Source: Actinomycetota bacterium
GTDB taxonomy: Bacteria; Actinomycetota; Actinomycetes; Nanopelagicales; Nanopelagicaceae
Length of the DNA stretch: 51,732 bases
Assembly (NCBI GenBank): GCA_009702965.1
Contig: WLHB01000005.1
Span: 1-51,732, forward strand
Reading direction: 5' to 3'
This document shows positions 36,847-48,991 of this stretch, piece by piece. Positions within the stretch are counted from its first letter, which is position 1. Every line of letters begins with the position of its first letter. A program made the position numbers and the translations under genes. The notes below the pieces were generated by a model. It searched no databases, was not told the DNA's origin, and was given only the letters and a program-made list of their open reading frames with translations.

Positions 36847-36852
36847 TAGAAT
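36847..36852 (+). promoter_or_regulatory. Promoter -10 of the pyr operon
   Basis: TAGAAT fits a -10 element and would start transcription near 36859, giving a leader of about 44 nt that holds the PyrR-binding hairpin. The -35 is unclear. It lies back to back with the bldD promoter. Confidence 0.45.
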
Positions 36853-36871
36853 CGCGCAACATCCTTTAAGA

Positions 36872-36896
36872 CCCGTCCTGTGAGGCGGGGAAGGAG
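36872..36896 (+). promoter_or_regulatory. PyrR-binding RNA hairpin next to the pyrR ribosome binding site
   Basis: CCCG (36872-36875) pairs with CGGG (36886-36889). The loop region reads TCCTGTGAGG (36876-36885), matching the known PyrR recognition consensus UCCNGNGAGG exactly. The ribosome binding site AAGGAG (36891-36896) starts one base after the hairpin. No transcription terminator is present. This is the arrangement for translational repression shown for mycobacterial PyrR: UMP-bound PyrR would clamp the hairpin and block the ribosome. Confidence 0.8.
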
Positions 36897-36902
36897 ATTT
36901 AA

Positions 36903-38383
<1,481 letters not shown>

Positions 38384-39682
38384 ATGGCTCACGTATCAGA
38401 AAACATTCTTATCAAAGGCGGAATCGTTGCCGACGGATCTGTTAAGGACATCCTGATAACAGATGGAGTCATTCATTCGGTCGCCGTTTCACTCAACGCC
38501 GGTGACGCACGAGTCGTTAGCGCTGAAGGCCATATCGTTCTTTCGGGACTTGTTGACTTGCATACTCATTTGCGAGAACCCGGTCGTGAAGATTCAGAGA
38601 CTGTTCTTTCGGGTTCAAAAGCTGGAGTCAAGGGCGGATACGTTGCTCTCTCTGCAATGGCCAATACATCGCCTGTGGCTGATACAGCCGGAGTTGTTGA
38701 GCAGGTCTATCGTCTTGGAAAAGAGGCTGGCCTACTTGATGTCTTTCCAATCGGAGCAGTCACACAAGGTATTGAAGGAAAAGTTTTAGCAGAGATCGGT
38801 GCGATGGCTGATTCCGTTGCGCGGGTTAGAGTCTTTAGCGATGATGGAAATTGCGTGAGTGATCCGTTAGTGATGAGGCGAGCTCTTGAGTATGTAAAGA
38901 AATTCAATGGCGTTATCGCCCAACATGCGCAAGAACCTGCACTGACAGTTGGATCTCAGATGAATGAAGGAATTGTGAGCGCAACCCTTGGCCTTAAGGG
39001 ATGGCCAGCGGTGGCCGAAGAAGCAATTATTGCTAGAGATGTTTTATTGGCCGAGCACGTTGGAGCGCGCCTTCACATTTGTCATCTCACCACTGCCGGT
39101 GGTGTCGAGATAATTCGTTGGGCAAAAGCGCGTGGGATTGATGTCACCGCCGAAGTAACTCCTCACCATCTTCTTCTTACCGATGAGTTAGCAAGAAGTT
39201 ATGACCCAATTTTCAAAGTAAACCCACCGCTTCGGACAGAGCGCGATGTCATGGCACTTCGTCAGGGACTTGCAGATGGCACCATAGATATTGTTGCAAC
39301 TGATCACGCACCTCATCCTGGGGAAAGCAAAGAGTGCGAGTGGCAAGAAGCTGCCTTTGGAATGCTTGGTTTAGAGCACGCCTTATCGATCGTTGCCCAG
39401 ACTATGGTTGAGACAGGATTGCTCGACTGGGCAGGCGTGCAGGATCGTATGAGCACAGCACCCGCCAAGATCGCAGGATATGGCGAACATGGTCGCGAGT
39501 TGGCAGTCGGTGCGCCTGCTCACCTCACTGTGATCAATCCGAAAGCGCCTTACCGCGTGGATCGCGACAGCCTTGCCTCTAAATCACGGAATACTCCCTT
39601 TCATGGAATGGAGTTCACCGCTCAAGTTGTCGCAACGCTCTTCCATGGTCGAGTTGTCTTTGGCAAGGATAGATTCCAATGA
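38384..39682 (+). CDS. Dihydroorotase
   Basis: PyrC closes carbamoyl aspartate to dihydroorotate. This is a 432-residue class I dihydroorotase: metal-binding DLHTHLREPG, GVKGGYVALSAMANTSP, FSDDGNCVSD, the His sites in IAQHAQE and LHICHLTTAGG, and the catalytic ATDHAPH. Length is as expected for a monofunctional bacterial type I enzyme. The end overlaps carA by 4 bp. Confidence 0.96.
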   Translation: MAHVSENILIKGGIVADGSVKDILITDGVIHSVAVSLNAGDARVVSAEGHIVLSGLVDLHTHLREPGREDSETVLSGSKAGVKGGYVALSAMANTSPVADTAGVVEQVYRLGKEAGLLDVFPIGAVTQGIEGKVLAEIGAMADSVARVRVFSDDGNCVSDPLVMRRALEYVKKFNGVIAQHAQEPALTVGSQMNEGIVSATLGLKGWPAVAEEAIIARDVLLAEHVGARLHICHLTTAGGVEIIRWAKARGIDVTAEVTPHHLLLTDELARSYDPIFKVNPPLRTERDVMALRQGLADGTIDIVATDHAPHPGESKECEWQEAAFGMLGLEHALSIVAQTMVETGLLDWAGVQDRMSTAPAKIAGYGEHGRELAVGAPAHLTVINPKAPYRVDRDSLASKSRNTPFHGMEFTAQVVATLFHGRVVFGKDRFQ

Positions 39683-40806
39683 GTAAAGCCTTTCTTGTTT
39701 TAGATGACGGTCGAATCTTTGAAGGACTCAGCTGGGGTGCTACTGGCAAAACATTTGGTGAGGCCGTCTTTCAAACAGGAATGACTGGCTATCAAGAAAC
39801 GTTGACTGATCCCTCTTACCATCAACAAGTTGTGGTGATGACTGCTCCACATATCGGCAACACGGGAATGAACGCTGCAGATAATGAGAGTTCGAAGATT
39901 TGGGTAGCAGGTTTTGTTGTTCGTAATCCATCACCGATTACTAGTAACTGGCGAAGCGAAAAATCACTCGATGAAGTGATGCGGGAACAGGAGATAGTAG
40001 GAATTTCGGGCATCGATACACGAGCCCTTACTCGCCACCTGCGTGATCGCGGAGCGATGCGTGTGGGAATCTTTTCCGACCTAGACCTTTCTCGGGAAGA
40101 GATGGTGATTGAGGTTCGCAAAAGTAGGCAAATGTCCGGCTCCTTCTTAAGTGCAGATGTTTCAACACCAAAGAGCTACGTTGTGCCTGCCACCACAACG
40201 AAAAAATTTACTGTTGTTGCATTAGATCTTGGTATTAAATCTGCTACACCCAGGGCAATGTCGTTGCGAGGAATTGAAACTCACGTTCTTCCATACAATG
40301 CCACTTACGAAGAGATCACCTCACTCAACCCTGATGGTGTCTTCCTTTCGAATGGACCTGGTGATCCATCGACCATGACTGAAACAGTCAGCCTCGTTCG
40401 CGAGCTACTCTCAGATGAAATCCCTATCTTTGGAATCTGTTTTGGTCACCAGATCCTCGGTCGTGCTCTTGGATTCGAGACATATAAACTGCAATTCGGT
40501 CACCGTGGTATCAATCAACCGGTAATTGATAAGCGAAGCGGAAAAGTAGAAATCACTTCGCACAATCATGGCTTCGCTATCGAAGCTCCCGTAGATACTC
40601 AGTTCACGACAGTCTTTGGTCCTGGTCAAGTGACGCATGTGTGTCTTAACGATGGTGTAGTTGAAGGTCTTGAACTTTTAGATCGAGGAGCCTTTAGCGT
40701 TCAGTACCACCCTGAAGCTGCCGCTGGTCCTCACGATGCTGCCTATCTCTTTGATGATTTTGTCTCTCTCATGGAAAAATACCCGCGGAAGGTGAGTGAC
40801 CACTAA
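39679..40806 (+). CDS. Carbamoyl-phosphate synthase small subunit
   Basis: CarA supplies ammonia from glutamine to CarB. The 375 residues consist of the N-terminal small-subunit domain ([33 protein letters not shown]) and the glutaminase domain with the nucleophile in [10 protein letters not shown] and the His/Glu pair in [21 protein letters not shown] forms the oxyanion region. Stop and carB start share one base. Confidence 0.97.
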   Translation: MSKAFLVLDDGRIFEGLSWGATGKTFGEAVFQTGMTGYQETLTDPSYHQQVVVMTAPHIGNTGMNAADNESSKIWVAGFVVRNPSPITSNWRSEKSLDEVMREQEIVGISGIDTRALTRHLRDRGAMRVGIFSDLDLSREEMVIEVRKSRQMSGSFLSADVSTPKSYVVPATTTKKFTVVALDLGIKSATPRAMSLRGIETHVLPYNATYEEITSLNPDGVFLSNGPGDPSTMTETVSLVRELLSDEIPIFGICFGHQILGRALGFETYKLQFGHRGINQPVIDKRSGKVEITSHNHGFAIEAPVDTQFTTVFGPGQVTHVCLNDGVVEGLELLDRGAFSVQYHPEAAAGPHDAAYLFDDFVSLMEKYPRKVSDH

Positions 40807-43800
40807 TGCCTCGTGACACCTCTATCCAAAGCGTTCTTGTGATCGGTTCTGGACCGATCGTTATTGGCCAAGCATGTGAATTCGATTACTCAGGTACGCA
40901 GGCCTGTCGCGTACTCAAGGCTGAAGGAATTCGCGTCATTCTTGTTAATTCAAATCCAGCAACGATCATGACAGATCCGGAGTTTGCAGACGCCACATAT
41001 ATCGAACCTATTACTCCAGAGTTTATTGAAAAAATTATTGCAAAGGAGCGCCCTGACGCAGTTCTGGCAACTCTTGGTGGGCAAACTGCCCTCAATGCTG
41101 CAATTGGTTTATATCAAGCGGGAACACTTGCTCGTTATGGAGTGAAGTTAATCGGTGCTGATGTTGATGCTATCGAGCGAGGCGAGAACCGCGAGATTTT
41201 CAGAACAATCGTTGAGAAAATTGGAGGAGAGTCCGCCAAATCCGTTATCTGTCACACGATGGATGAAATTCTCGAAGGTGTAAAGATCCTCGGATATCCA
41301 GTCGTTGTAAGACCATCTTTTACTATGGGCGGCCTTGGTTCAGGTATTGCCTTTGATGAACCATCCCTTAATCAGATTGCAGGTGCTGGACTTCGCCATA
41401 GCCCTACATCTGAGGTACTTCTTGAAGAATCCATTATTGGGTGGAAGGAGTACGAGTTAGAGGTAATGCGTGATTCGACAGATAATGTGGTCATCGTTTG
41501 TTCGATCGAAAACATCGATCCGATGGGTGTACACACTGGCGACTCAATCACCGTTGCCCCTGCTCTTACTCTTACCGATGTTGAGTACCAGAAGCTTCGT
41601 GATCTTTCGATCGAGATCATCAGAGAAGTGGGTGTTGCAACAGGTGGTTGCAATATTCAGTTTGCTGTCAATCCAGATAACGGTCGCATTATTGTCATCG
41701 AGATGAACCCACGTGTTTCTCGTTCCAGTGCTTTGGCATCTAAGGCCACCGGTTTCCCAATCGCCAAGATCGCGACCAAGTTAGCGATTGGTTACACACT
41801 TGATGAGATTGAGAATGACATCACTAAAGTCACTCCCGCATCCTTTGAGCCCACACTCGACTATGTTGTAGTGAAGGCTCCCCGTTTTGCCTTCGAAAAG
41901 TTTGCTGATGCAGATCCAAGACTCACGACGACGATGAAGAGCGTTGGTGAGGCTATGGCGATCGGCAGGTCGTTTCCAGAAGCTTTGATGAAAGCGCTAC
42001 GTTCATTAGAACGCAAAGAATCGATCTTTACATTCCCACGAGAGATATCTGAGCAGAAGGTATCAAGCCTTCTTAATCAAATCAGTACGCCGACTGAGTA
42101 CCGTCTCCAACAGGTACAACAGGTTCTGTGGGCTGGCATCAGCGCTGATGAGGTCTTTGAAAAGACAAAGATTGATCGATGGTTCCTCACCCAGATTGAG
42201 TTGATCAATGGCGCTGCACGCGAGATTTCCCAACCTGGTGAGATGACAGCTTCTCTCATGCGAAATGCAAAGCAATGGGGTTTTTCAGATTCTCAGATCG
42301 CACTTCTTCGCGATTCAAGCGAAGAAGAGGTGAGAAAGAGTCGGACACATTTAGGTGTGCGTCCTGTCTACAAAACGGTAGATACATGTGCTGCGGAATT
42401 CGAAGCCTTTACTCCTTATTACTACTCAAGTTATGAGGAAGAGACTGAGGTGAAGTCACGCACCAAGCCTGCTGTGATCATCCTCGGTAGTGGCCCTAAT
42501 CGCATTGGTCAAGGAATTGAGTTTGATTACTCGTGTGTGCACGCTTCCTTTACTTTGCGCGAAGCTGGCTATGAAACGATCATGATTAACTGCAATCCCG
42601 AAACAGTTTCTACCGATTACGACACAAGCGATCGACTTTATTTTGAACCTCTCACTCTTGAGGATGTTCTTGAAATTGTTCATGCTGAAACTCTTGCTGG
42701 TCCAGTGCTTGGTGTGATTACACAGCTAGGTGGTCAGACGCCACTAGGTTTGGCTGCTGGATTGAAAGCCGCAGGAGTAACAATTCTGGGAACAAGTCCT
42801 GACGCGATTAACTTGGCAGAAGAACGTGGTGCATTTGGTGATGTTCTGGCGAAAATTGGACTCACTGCACCTGAATTTGGAATGGCATCGTCACAGATGC
42901 AAGCGATAGAGATCGCCGCAAAGATTGGATACCCCGTTCTTGTACGTCCATCCTTCGTTCTGGGTGGGCGAGGAATGGAGATCGTCTATGACGATGCAGC
43001 CCTTTCATCTTTTATCTCCAGAGCAACAGATATCACTCCTGATCGACCAGTTCTCGTTGATCGATTCCTCGATAGCGCGATTGAGATCGATGTTGACGCT
43101 CTCTATGATGGTCTTGAACTCTTCCTTGGTGGAGTCATGGAGCATATTGAAGAGGCTGGGATTCACTCAGGTGATAGCGCGTGCGTTCTACCAGCGATGA
43201 CGATTTCGCCCCATCAGCTTCAAGAAATTCGTGAAGCCACTCTTAAAATCTCAGAAGGAGTCGGTGTAAGAGGGCTCATCAATATTCAATTCGCTATTGC
43301 ATCAGATCAACTCTACGTTCTTGAAGCAAACCCACGCGCCTCGCGCACAGTTCCATTTGTATCAAAGGCCACTGGAGTTCCATTAGCTAAGGCGGCGGCG
43401 CGTATCTCAGTAGGTTCAACTATTGCGCAATTACGAGAAGATGGAACGCTCCCACAAGCTGGTGATGGGGTTGCAAAGGGAATTTCAGTGAAAGAGGCGG
43501 TCCTTCCTTGGAATCGCTTTAGACGATCTGATGGGCGCGGAGTTGATGCAGTGCTTGGGCCTGAAATGCGATCCACTGGTGAAGTCATGGGAATCTCATC
43601 AACATTCGGTGCAAGTTATGCCAAGAGTCAGATCAGCGCCTTTGGATCCTTACCAAAAGCGGGCTCAGTCTTTATCTCTCTCGCTGATAAGGATAAAGAA
43701 TCTGGAGTTCGAGCAGCGTCGACGCTCTCATCGCTTGGCTTCCGACTGTTTGCAACCACGGGAACAGCAGAATTCTTACAATCTCATGGCGTAACAACAG

Positions 43801-44075
43801 CTCGCGTACGTAAAGCATCCGAAGGTGTTGGTCCATTCGGTGAGAGAACCATCGTGGATCTTCTTAACGCTGGTGAAATTGATCTCGTTATCAATACACC
43901 TGTTGGGCGTGGAACTCGTGCCGATGGCTGGGCCATTCGCACTGCAGCGGTGCAACGCTCAATTCCTTGTATAACAACTACCGCCGGTTTTAACGCTGCT
44001 GTTGAGGGAATTAAAGTTTTGCAATCTGGAGTTCTCGATGTACGTCCAATTCAGGATTGGTTGAAAGACGCATGA
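40806..44075 (+). CDS. Carbamoyl-phosphate synthase large subunit
   Basis: CarB makes carbamoyl phosphate from bicarbonate, ammonia and two ATP. The 1089 residues contain two ATP-grasp halves, each starting with a GSGPxxIGQ motif ([19 protein letters not shown] near residue 12; [18 protein letters not shown] near 560). Further marks are [12 protein letters not shown] and [31 protein letters not shown] and [18 protein letters not shown], and the C-terminal allosteric MGS-like domain ([13 protein letters not shown] onward). All looks intact. Confidence 0.98.
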   Translation: MPRDTSIQSVLVIGSGPIVIGQACEFDYSGTQACRVLKAEGIRVILVNSNPATIMTDPEFADATYIEPITPEFIEKIIAKERPDAVLATLGGQTALNAAIGLYQAGTLARYGVKLIGADVDAIERGENREIFRTIVEKIGGESAKSVICHTMDEILEGVKILGYPVVVRPSFTMGGLGSGIAFDEPSLNQIAGAGLRHSPTSEVLLEESIIGWKEYELEVMRDSTDNVVIVCSIENIDPMGVHTGDSITVAPALTLTDVEYQKLRDLSIEIIREVGVATGGCNIQFAVNPDNGRIIVIEMNPRVSRSSALASKATGFPIAKIATKLAIGYTLDEIENDITKVTPASFEPTLDYVVVKAPRFAFEKFADADPRLTTTMKSVGEAMAIGRSFPEALMKALRSLERKESIFTFPREISEQKVSSLLNQISTPTEYRLQQVQQVLWAGISADEVFEKTKIDRWFLTQIELINGAAREISQPGEMTASLMRNAKQWGFSDSQIALLRDSSEEEVRKSRTHLGVRPVYKTVDTCAAEFEAFTPYYYSSYEEETEVKSRTKPAVIILGSGPNRIGQGIEFDYSCVHASFTLREAGYETIMINCNPETVSTDYDTSDRLYFEPLTLEDVLEIVHAETLAGPVLGVITQLGGQTPLGLAAGLKAAGVTILGTSPDAINLAEERGAFGDVLAKIGLTAPEFGMASSQMQAIEIAAKIGYPVLVRPSFVLGGRGMEIVYDDAALSSFISRATDITPDRPVLVDRFLDSAIEIDVDALYDGLELFLGGVMEHIEEAGIHSGDSACVLPAMTISPHQLQEIREATLKISEGVGVRGLINIQFAIASDQLYVLEANPRASRTVPFVSKATGVPLAKAAARISVGSTIAQLREDGTLPQAGDGVAKGISVKEAVLPWNRFRRSDGRGVDAVLGPEMRSTGEVMGISSTFGASYAKSQISAFGSLPKAGSVFISLADKDKESGVRAASTLSSLGFRLFATTGTAEFLQSHGVTTARVRKASEGVGPFGERTIVDLLNAGEIDLVINTPVGRGTRADGWAIRTAAVQRSIPCITTTAGFNAAVEGIKVLQSGVLDVRPIQDWLKDA

Positions 44076-44923
44076 GTACTATCAATAAGAGCGCAACGCA
44101 GATCACTGCAACCATTTTGAGTAATAAGCGCGTGGGTGCTTATCATCAGATACTTCTTGCTATCGGAGATCTGGCCGCTCTTTGCCGGCCCGGCAACTTC
44201 GTTGCGATTGCAGTGGGTGGAGATTCTTCAAAGATGATCCTACGTCGCGCCTTTGCTATCTCTCGAATCACGCACGGTAACGCCTCAGGGGGAGCGATGG
44301 AGTTGATCGTTGCACCGCATGGCTCTGGATCACGCTGGCTATGTGCCCAGCCTGAAGGTAGCGAGATCGACATTGTTGCTCCTCTTGGAAAAGCTTTTGG
44401 AATTCCAACCACTCCAGTGAATGCACTGCTCGTTGGAGGTGGGTACGGTTCTGCGCCACTCTTTGGTTTAGCCGAAGTTCTTAAGTCACGTGGATGCCGA
44501 GTAGATATGCTCCTTGGAGCAAGCACTGGTTCAAAGATCTACGCGCCTTTGGAAGGTAAGCGAAGTGCGTCAACGCTCAAGATTTATACAGAAGATGGAT
44601 CTATGGGCGAGCATGGACGAGTAACTGCTCCGATTTCATCTCTTATCGCATCTGGTGCAGTCGATGTTATTTACTCGTGTGGGCCGATGTCCATGTTGCG
44701 CGCGATCTCTGATCTCACATCTGGCACAGATGTAGTGCATCAATGCGCAGTTGAAGAATCAATGGCGTGTGGAATCGGAATTTGCATGACCTGCGTTCTG
44801 CCGGTGAAGGATGAATCGGGTTCAATCTCGATGTTGCGTTCGTGTATCGATGGCCCCGTGATGGATGCCAGTACCGTCGCTTGGGAGTTAGTTGGAAAAA
44901 CACCTCCGGCGGTGAATTCGTGA
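44072..44923 (+). CDS. Dihydroorotate dehydrogenase electron-transfer subunit PyrK
   Basis: PyrK passes electrons from dihydroorotate dehydrogenase to NAD through FAD and a [2Fe-2S] cluster. The 283 residues show the FAD-binding beta-barrel (RRAFAISRI), the NAD-binding [17 protein letters not shown], and C-terminal cluster cysteines in [10 protein letters not shown] and LRSC. ATG 44072 overlaps the carB stop by 4 bp. With pyrD next to it this indicates a class IB, NAD-linked enzyme instead of the quinone-linked class II enzyme of mycobacteria. Confidence 0.92.
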   Translation: MSTINKSATQITATILSNKRVGAYHQILLAIGDLAALCRPGNFVAIAVGGDSSKMILRRAFAISRITHGNASGGAMELIVAPHGSGSRWLCAQPEGSEIDIVAPLGKAFGIPTTPVNALLVGGGYGSAPLFGLAEVLKSRGCRVDMLLGASTGSKIYAPLEGKRSASTLKIYTEDGSMGEHGRVTAPISSLIASGAVDVIYSCGPMSMLRAISDLTSGTDVVHQCAVEESMACGIGICMTCVLPVKDESGSISMLRSCIDGPVMDASTVAWELVGKTPPAVNS

Positions 44924-45879
44924 TGAGCTCTGCACAAACATTTGATTTCACCACCTCTCTCGCAGGGGCCCATTTCCCAACTCCAATATTTACAGCAAGC
45001 GGCTGCGCCAGTTCAGGAAAAGAGCTTGCTCAATTTTTTGATCTCACACAAGTGGGTGCAATTGTTACCAAGTCAGTGATGAACAAGCCTCGACATGGTC
45101 GCCCCACTCCTCGCATGGCTGAAACCCCATCAGGCATGCTCAATTCAATTGGACTTCAAGGCCCCGGGATCGACTATTTCTTAGCAAATGATGTCCCGTG
45201 GCTTCTGGAAAGAGGTGCCCGCGTTGTCGTCTCAATCGCAGGCGAGACAATTGATGAGTACGCAGTATTGGCACGGAAGGTACGTGCCGTCTCAGGCATT
45301 AGCGCGATAGAGGTCAATATCTCTTGCCCTAATGTGGAAAATCGAGGAATGGTCTTCGCATGTGAAAGTGATACTGCAGCACGAGCTATCGATGGTGTGC
45401 GAAAGATAATCGGTGGAGAGATCCCGATCATTGCAAAACTCACTCCTGATGTCACTGACATCACGGCGATCGCATCATCAGTTGTTAACGCAGGAGCTGA
45501 TGCACTCGCTCTTATTAACACCGTCTTAGGTATGGTCATAAATCTGGACACGATGAGACCCCATCTAGGTGGAAAAACTGGTGGGCTTTCAGGACCAGCG
45601 ATTAGACCAGTAGCAGTTCGCGCAATTTACCAAGTGCATAGCGCTATGCCACATGTACCAATTCTCGGCATGGGTGGCGTTGCCTCAGGTCGCGATGCTC
45701 TTGAACTTGTCCTTGCCGGTGCTTCTGGAATTTCAATTGGTACGGCCAGTTTCGGCGATCCGATGGCCTTGCCTCGAGTGCAACGTGAATTGCAATCACT
45801 TCTCATCGCACGAGGATTTACCTCGTTCAAGGATGCTATTGGCTACGCCCATCGATCAGAGACAGGTGGCGCGCAGTGA
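44923..45879 (+). CDS. Dihydroorotate dehydrogenase, class IB catalytic subunit
   Basis: PyrD oxidises dihydroorotate to orotate using FMN. The 318 residues show the class I start FPTPIFTASGCASSGKE, KSVMNKPRHGRPTPRMAET, NSIGLQGPG, the catalytic-Cys motif NISCPNVENRG, LTPDVTDIT, and the FMN phosphate site GMGGVASGRDALEL. A Cys base (not Ser) assigns it to class I. The ATG shares one base with the pyrK stop (TGATG); a longer in-frame start inside pyrK is unlikely. Confidence 0.95.
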   Translation: MSSAQTFDFTTSLAGAHFPTPIFTASGCASSGKELAQFFDLTQVGAIVTKSVMNKPRHGRPTPRMAETPSGMLNSIGLQGPGIDYFLANDVPWLLERGARVVVSIAGETIDEYAVLARKVRAVSGISAIEVNISCPNVENRGMVFACESDTAARAIDGVRKIIGGEIPIIAKLTPDVTDITAIASSVVNAGADALALINTVLGMVINLDTMRPHLGGKTGGLSGPAIRPVAVRAIYQVHSAMPHVPILGMGGVASGRDALELVLAGASGISIGTASFGDPMALPRVQRELQSLLIARGFTSFKDAIGYAHRSETGGAQ

Positions 45880-46577
45880 CATCTCCAATAATTCTTGCGG
45901 TAGACACTCCTGATCTCGATATCGCGCGTCGTTGGATTGATGCTACTCGTGCGAGTATCGATGTCTACAAGCTAGGTCTTGAATTCTTCTTAAGTCATGG
46001 CATCGATGGGATTGCATCGATCCAAAATGAGACCGGGGCATCGATCTTTCTAGATCTTAAACTGCACGACATTCCAAATACAGTTTCTAAGTCAGCAGCA
46101 GTCGTTGAAAGACTGCACCCGCGGTTTTTAACGGTACACGCCAGTGGTGGAAGGGCTATGGTCTCAGCTGCTGTGAATGCGGTGACTACAACATCAATTA
46201 CTGCGGTCACTATTCTGACATCACTGAGCGAGAATGATTTAGCAGAGATTGGATTTAAAGGCTCAGCCTTCACGACAGCTCAGTCACTGGCGCAGGTTGC
46301 AGTAGATGCGGGAGCAACCTCAATCGTCTGTTCACCACATGAAATTTCTGGAATTCGATCAGTTGTTGGTGATGCGATCGAGATCATTACTCCTGGAGTA
46401 CGGCCAGCAGATGAGACAGGTAGTGATGATCAGATGAGAACGATGACACCTGCGCAAGCAATTGCTTTGGGTGCTAACTTTCTTGTCATCGGTCGCCCGA
46501 TCACCTCGCGCTGGAGCCAAGGATCGCAGGCGATGGCAGATCGAGCGGCAGAGATCGTTGAATCAATTCACAAGTGA
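45876..46577 (+). CDS. Orotidine 5'-phosphate decarboxylase
   Basis: PyrF makes UMP, the last step of the operon. The 233-residue barrel has the substrate motif LAVDTPDLDIARRW, YKLGLEFFLSHG, the catalytic FLDLKLHDIPNTV (Asp-Lys-Asp) and a phosphate site in TPGVRPAD and VIGRPITS. It is the type I, short form, unlike the longer type II enzymes of many high-G+C actinobacteria. The GTG start overlaps pyrD by 4 bp. pyrE does not occur in this window. Confidence 0.95.
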   Translation: MTSPIILAVDTPDLDIARRWIDATRASIDVYKLGLEFFLSHGIDGIASIQNETGASIFLDLKLHDIPNTVSKSAAVVERLHPRFLTVHASGGRAMVSAAVNAVTTTSITAVTILTSLSENDLAEIGFKGSAFTTAQSLAQVAVDAGATSIVCSPHEISGIRSVVGDAIEIITPGVRPADETGSDDQMRTMTPAQAIALGANFLVIGRPITSRWSQGSQAMADRAAEIVESIHK

Positions 46578-46590
46578 TGGAGCGATTGGA

Positions 46591-46602
46591 TAGATTAAGC
46601 AT
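46591..46602 (+). promoter_or_regulatory. Leaderless promoter -10 of mihF-gmk
   Basis: TAGATT (46591-46596) is followed by 6 nt and the ATG at 46603 in the 25-bp gap after pyrF; there is no ribosome binding site. Confidence 0.5.
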
Positions 46603-47487
46603 ATGAAGCGTCCTCCAGTTCTTACTTCAGAACAGAGAAATGCTGCGCTCGAAAAGGCGCGGGCGTCGAGGGCTAGAAGAGCGGATGTAAAGTCAGAGGT
46701 CCGTAAGGGCAACCTATCTATAGAAGATATCTTCACTCTCATCCAATCTGATGAAGCCGTAGCAAAGATGCGAGTGGCTGAACTTCTTGAGTCATATGCC
46801 GGCGTAGGAAAAGTGCGCGCTATCGCAACCTTGGATAGACTTGGAATTTCTAGAACACGACGTTTACAAGGCCTTGGTACCCATCAACGTCACGCACTCA
46901 TTAAGGAGTTTTCGATTCCACGTAACGATGCTCATGATGGAACGCTCATTGTTCTCTCTGGTCCCGGGGGAGTAGGTAAGAGCACGGTCTCTCGAGAAAT
47001 CCGAAAGAGTAACGATTTTTGGGTGAGCGTATCTGCTACCACAAGAAAACCTCGTGATAAAGAAGTGCATGGAATTGATTACATTTTCCTGAGCGATGAA
47101 GAGTTTGATCGTGGAATTGGTAATGGCTATTTTCTGGAGTGGGCACACTTTGCTGGGGCTCGCTACGGAACTCCGCGTCAGCCTGTATTAGATGCTCTTC
47201 ACGACGGTAAAGATGTTCTTCTTGAGATTGAAATTGAAGGAGCAAAGCAGGTCAAGAAAAACTGGAGTGATGCAATCCTCGTCTTCCTTAATCCTCCGAC
47301 ATGGGAAGAATTGGTCTCACGACTAGAGGGTCGTGCCACAGACACCCCAGAACGTCGCGCAGAGAGACTTGCTCTTGCTCAAGATGAGATGGCCCAGGCA
47401 CCTCTTTTCGATCAAATCCTCGTAAATGACGAGGTCGATAAGGTGGTCGAGAGCCTGATAAGATTGGCTCATTCGCAGCGTTCATAA
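46603..47487 (+). CDS. Fusion of mycobacterial-type integration host factor and guanylate kinase
   Basis: One open frame of 294 residues covers two normally separate genes. Residues 1-104 match actinobacterial mIHF/sIHF (LTSEQRNAALEKARASRARRA, SDEAVAKMRVAELLES, GVGKVRAIATLDRLGISRTRR, LQGLGTHQRHALIKEF), a nucleoid protein with a helix-two-turn-helix. Residues about 113-294 are a complete guanylate kinase with P-loop SGPGGVGKST (119-128), SATTRKPRDKEVHGIDY, the GMP-binding YFLEWAHFAGARYGTP and the lid region RLEGRATDTPERRAER. The linker is about 8 residues. No stop, frameshift or in-frame start codon lies at the junction. In mycobacteria and streptomycetes the genes are adjacent, so the order is conserved and only the join is new. 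Confidence 0.93.
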   Translation: MKRPPVLTSEQRNAALEKARASRARRADVKSEVRKGNLSIEDIFTLIQSDEAVAKMRVAELLESYAGVGKVRAIATLDRLGISRTRRLQGLGTHQRHALIKEFSIPRNDAHDGTLIVLSGPGGVGKSTVSREIRKSNDFWVSVSATTRKPRDKEVHGIDYIFLSDEEFDRGIGNGYFLEWAHFAGARYGTPRQPVLDALHDGKDVLLEIEIEGAKQVKKNWSDAILVFLNPPTWEELVSRLEGRATDTPERRAERLALAQDEMAQAPLFDQILVNDEVDKVVESLIRLAHSQRS

Positions 47488-47525
47488 CCTGAAGGCATGC
47501 ACTCATCATCTTGTAGGAGGCAGTA

Positions 47526-47777
47526 ATGGACGGAATCACAAATCCACCAATCGATGAACTTCTCGATAAGAGCGGATCGAAGTACAGTCTCGTCCTTTAC
47601 GCAGCTAAGCGCGCACGTCAGATCAACGCTTATTACTCTCAACTAGGTGAAGGCCTGCTCGAGTATGTGGGTCCACTAGTTGAAACCCATGTTCATGAAA
47701 AACCACTTTCGATTGCACTTCGTGAAATCAACGAAGGTCTTCTCACAATCGAAAATCTTGACCCAGCCGTTAAGTAA
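47526..47777 (+). CDS. RNA polymerase omega subunit
   Basis: RpoZ supports assembly of the RNA polymerase beta' subunit. The 83 residues show the family core [29 protein letters not shown] and the Actinobacteria-style C-terminal part ([16 protein letters not shown]). GGAGG lies 5 nt before the ATG. Its place after gmk is widely conserved. Confidence 0.95.
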   Translation: MDGITNPPIDELLDKSGSKYSLVLYAAKRARQINAYYSQLGEGLLEYVGPLVETHVHEKPLSIALREINEGLLTIENLDPAVK

Positions 47778-47796
47778 TTCTTCTAACGAGTAGAAC

Positions 47797-48987
47797 GTGT
47801 CCACACGCGAAGTAGTTCTTGGCGTTGGTGGTGGCATAGCGGCATATAAATCATGTGACCTGCTTCGCCGTCTCCAAGATGCTGGTTTCGGTGTCACCGT
47901 TATCCCAACACCTGCCAGTCTTCACTTCGTCGGCAAGGCCACGTGGGAAGCGCTCTCAGGCAGACCTGTCACCACGACAGTGTGGGAACGCGTTGATGAA
48001 GTTCGCCATGTACATCTTGCCAAGGAGAGCAGCTTTAACCTTATCGCACCAGCCACTGCAGATTTGATTGCGAGAATCGCGCACGGCCGTGCCGATGATC
48101 TGCTTACAAATACTGTTCTCGCAAGCAACGCACCGACGCTGATTGTTCCTGCGATGCATCCTCAGATGTGGGCTAACCCTGCAACAGTTGCAAATGTCGC
48201 GCTCTTACGAAGTCGAGGATTTATCGTGATGGAGCCAGATCACGGAAGATTAACCGGAAAGGATGTTGGGGTAGGACGCTTTCCTGACACTGCTCGAATT
48301 CTGGAAACCTTTGCGCTCATCACAGATCCAGTTCGAGATTTAAAGGATGTAAAAGTTCTGGTCACCGCCGGCGGTACACGTGAGATGATCGATCCCATTC
48401 GATTTATCGGTAATCAATCTTCAGGTCGACAAGGGTACGCATTGGCACAGGCAGCGCTAAGACGCGGCGCTGAAGTGACGCTGATTCTTGCCAATAGCGC
48501 TCTCCCAGATCTAGTGGGTGCTACAACGATCAGAGTTCAGTCAGCCGATGAGATGTTCACACAAGTAAGTGATTGCTTTGATTCTTGTGATCTCATAGCA
48601 ATGAGTGCTGCAGTTGCAGATGCGAAACCATCGCACTTTAGCTCCGAAAAAATTAAGAAGGGATCATTAACATCAATTGATCTCGCTCCGAATAAGGATA
48701 TTATTGCAACCGTTGGCGAGAGAAAAACTACTCAAGTCGTTGTCGCATTCGCTGCTGAGACGACTCTCGACATTGAGGAAGGTGAGAGGAAGCTTCGCGC
48801 CAAAGGTGCTGACATTCTCTTTCTTAATGATGTTACTGGCAGTGAAATTTTTGGTTCAGAACAGACCCAGGGAGTGATCTTGACCTCAATCGGTGCAGAT
48901 TCCATCTCTCGAGAGGTTGTAGAACGGGTATCGAAGGACACGCTCGCCGATCTTCTTCTAGATCAGGCCTTAAGTAAGTTAGGTTAG
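47797..48987 (+). CDS. Bifunctional phosphopantothenoylcysteine decarboxylase/synthetase
   Basis: CoaBC makes 4'-phosphopantetheine for coenzyme A. The 396 residues contain the flavin-dependent CoaC half (about 1-180: [47 protein letters not shown]) and the CoaB half (about 185-396: [46 protein letters not shown]). PAMH in place of PAMN is common in Actinomycetota. The start is GTG. Confidence 0.95.
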   Translation: MSTREVVLGVGGGIAAYKSCDLLRRLQDAGFGVTVIPTPASLHFVGKATWEALSGRPVTTTVWERVDEVRHVHLAKESSFNLIAPATADLIARIAHGRADDLLTNTVLASNAPTLIVPAMHPQMWANPATVANVALLRSRGFIVMEPDHGRLTGKDVGVGRFPDTARILETFALITDPVRDLKDVKVLVTAGGTREMIDPIRFIGNQSSGRQGYALAQAALRRGAEVTLILANSALPDLVGATTIRVQSADEMFTQVSDCFDSCDLIAMSAAVADAKPSHFSSEKIKKGSLTSIDLAPNKDIIATVGERKTTQVVVAFAAETTLDIEEGERKLRAKGADILFLNDVTGSEIFGSEQTQGVILTSIGADSISREVVERVSKDTLADLLLDQALSKLG

Positions 48988-48991
48988 GACA

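Noticed and set aside
48988-48991. SAM riboswitch upstream of metK
   Set aside because: Only 4 bp separate coaBC and metK.
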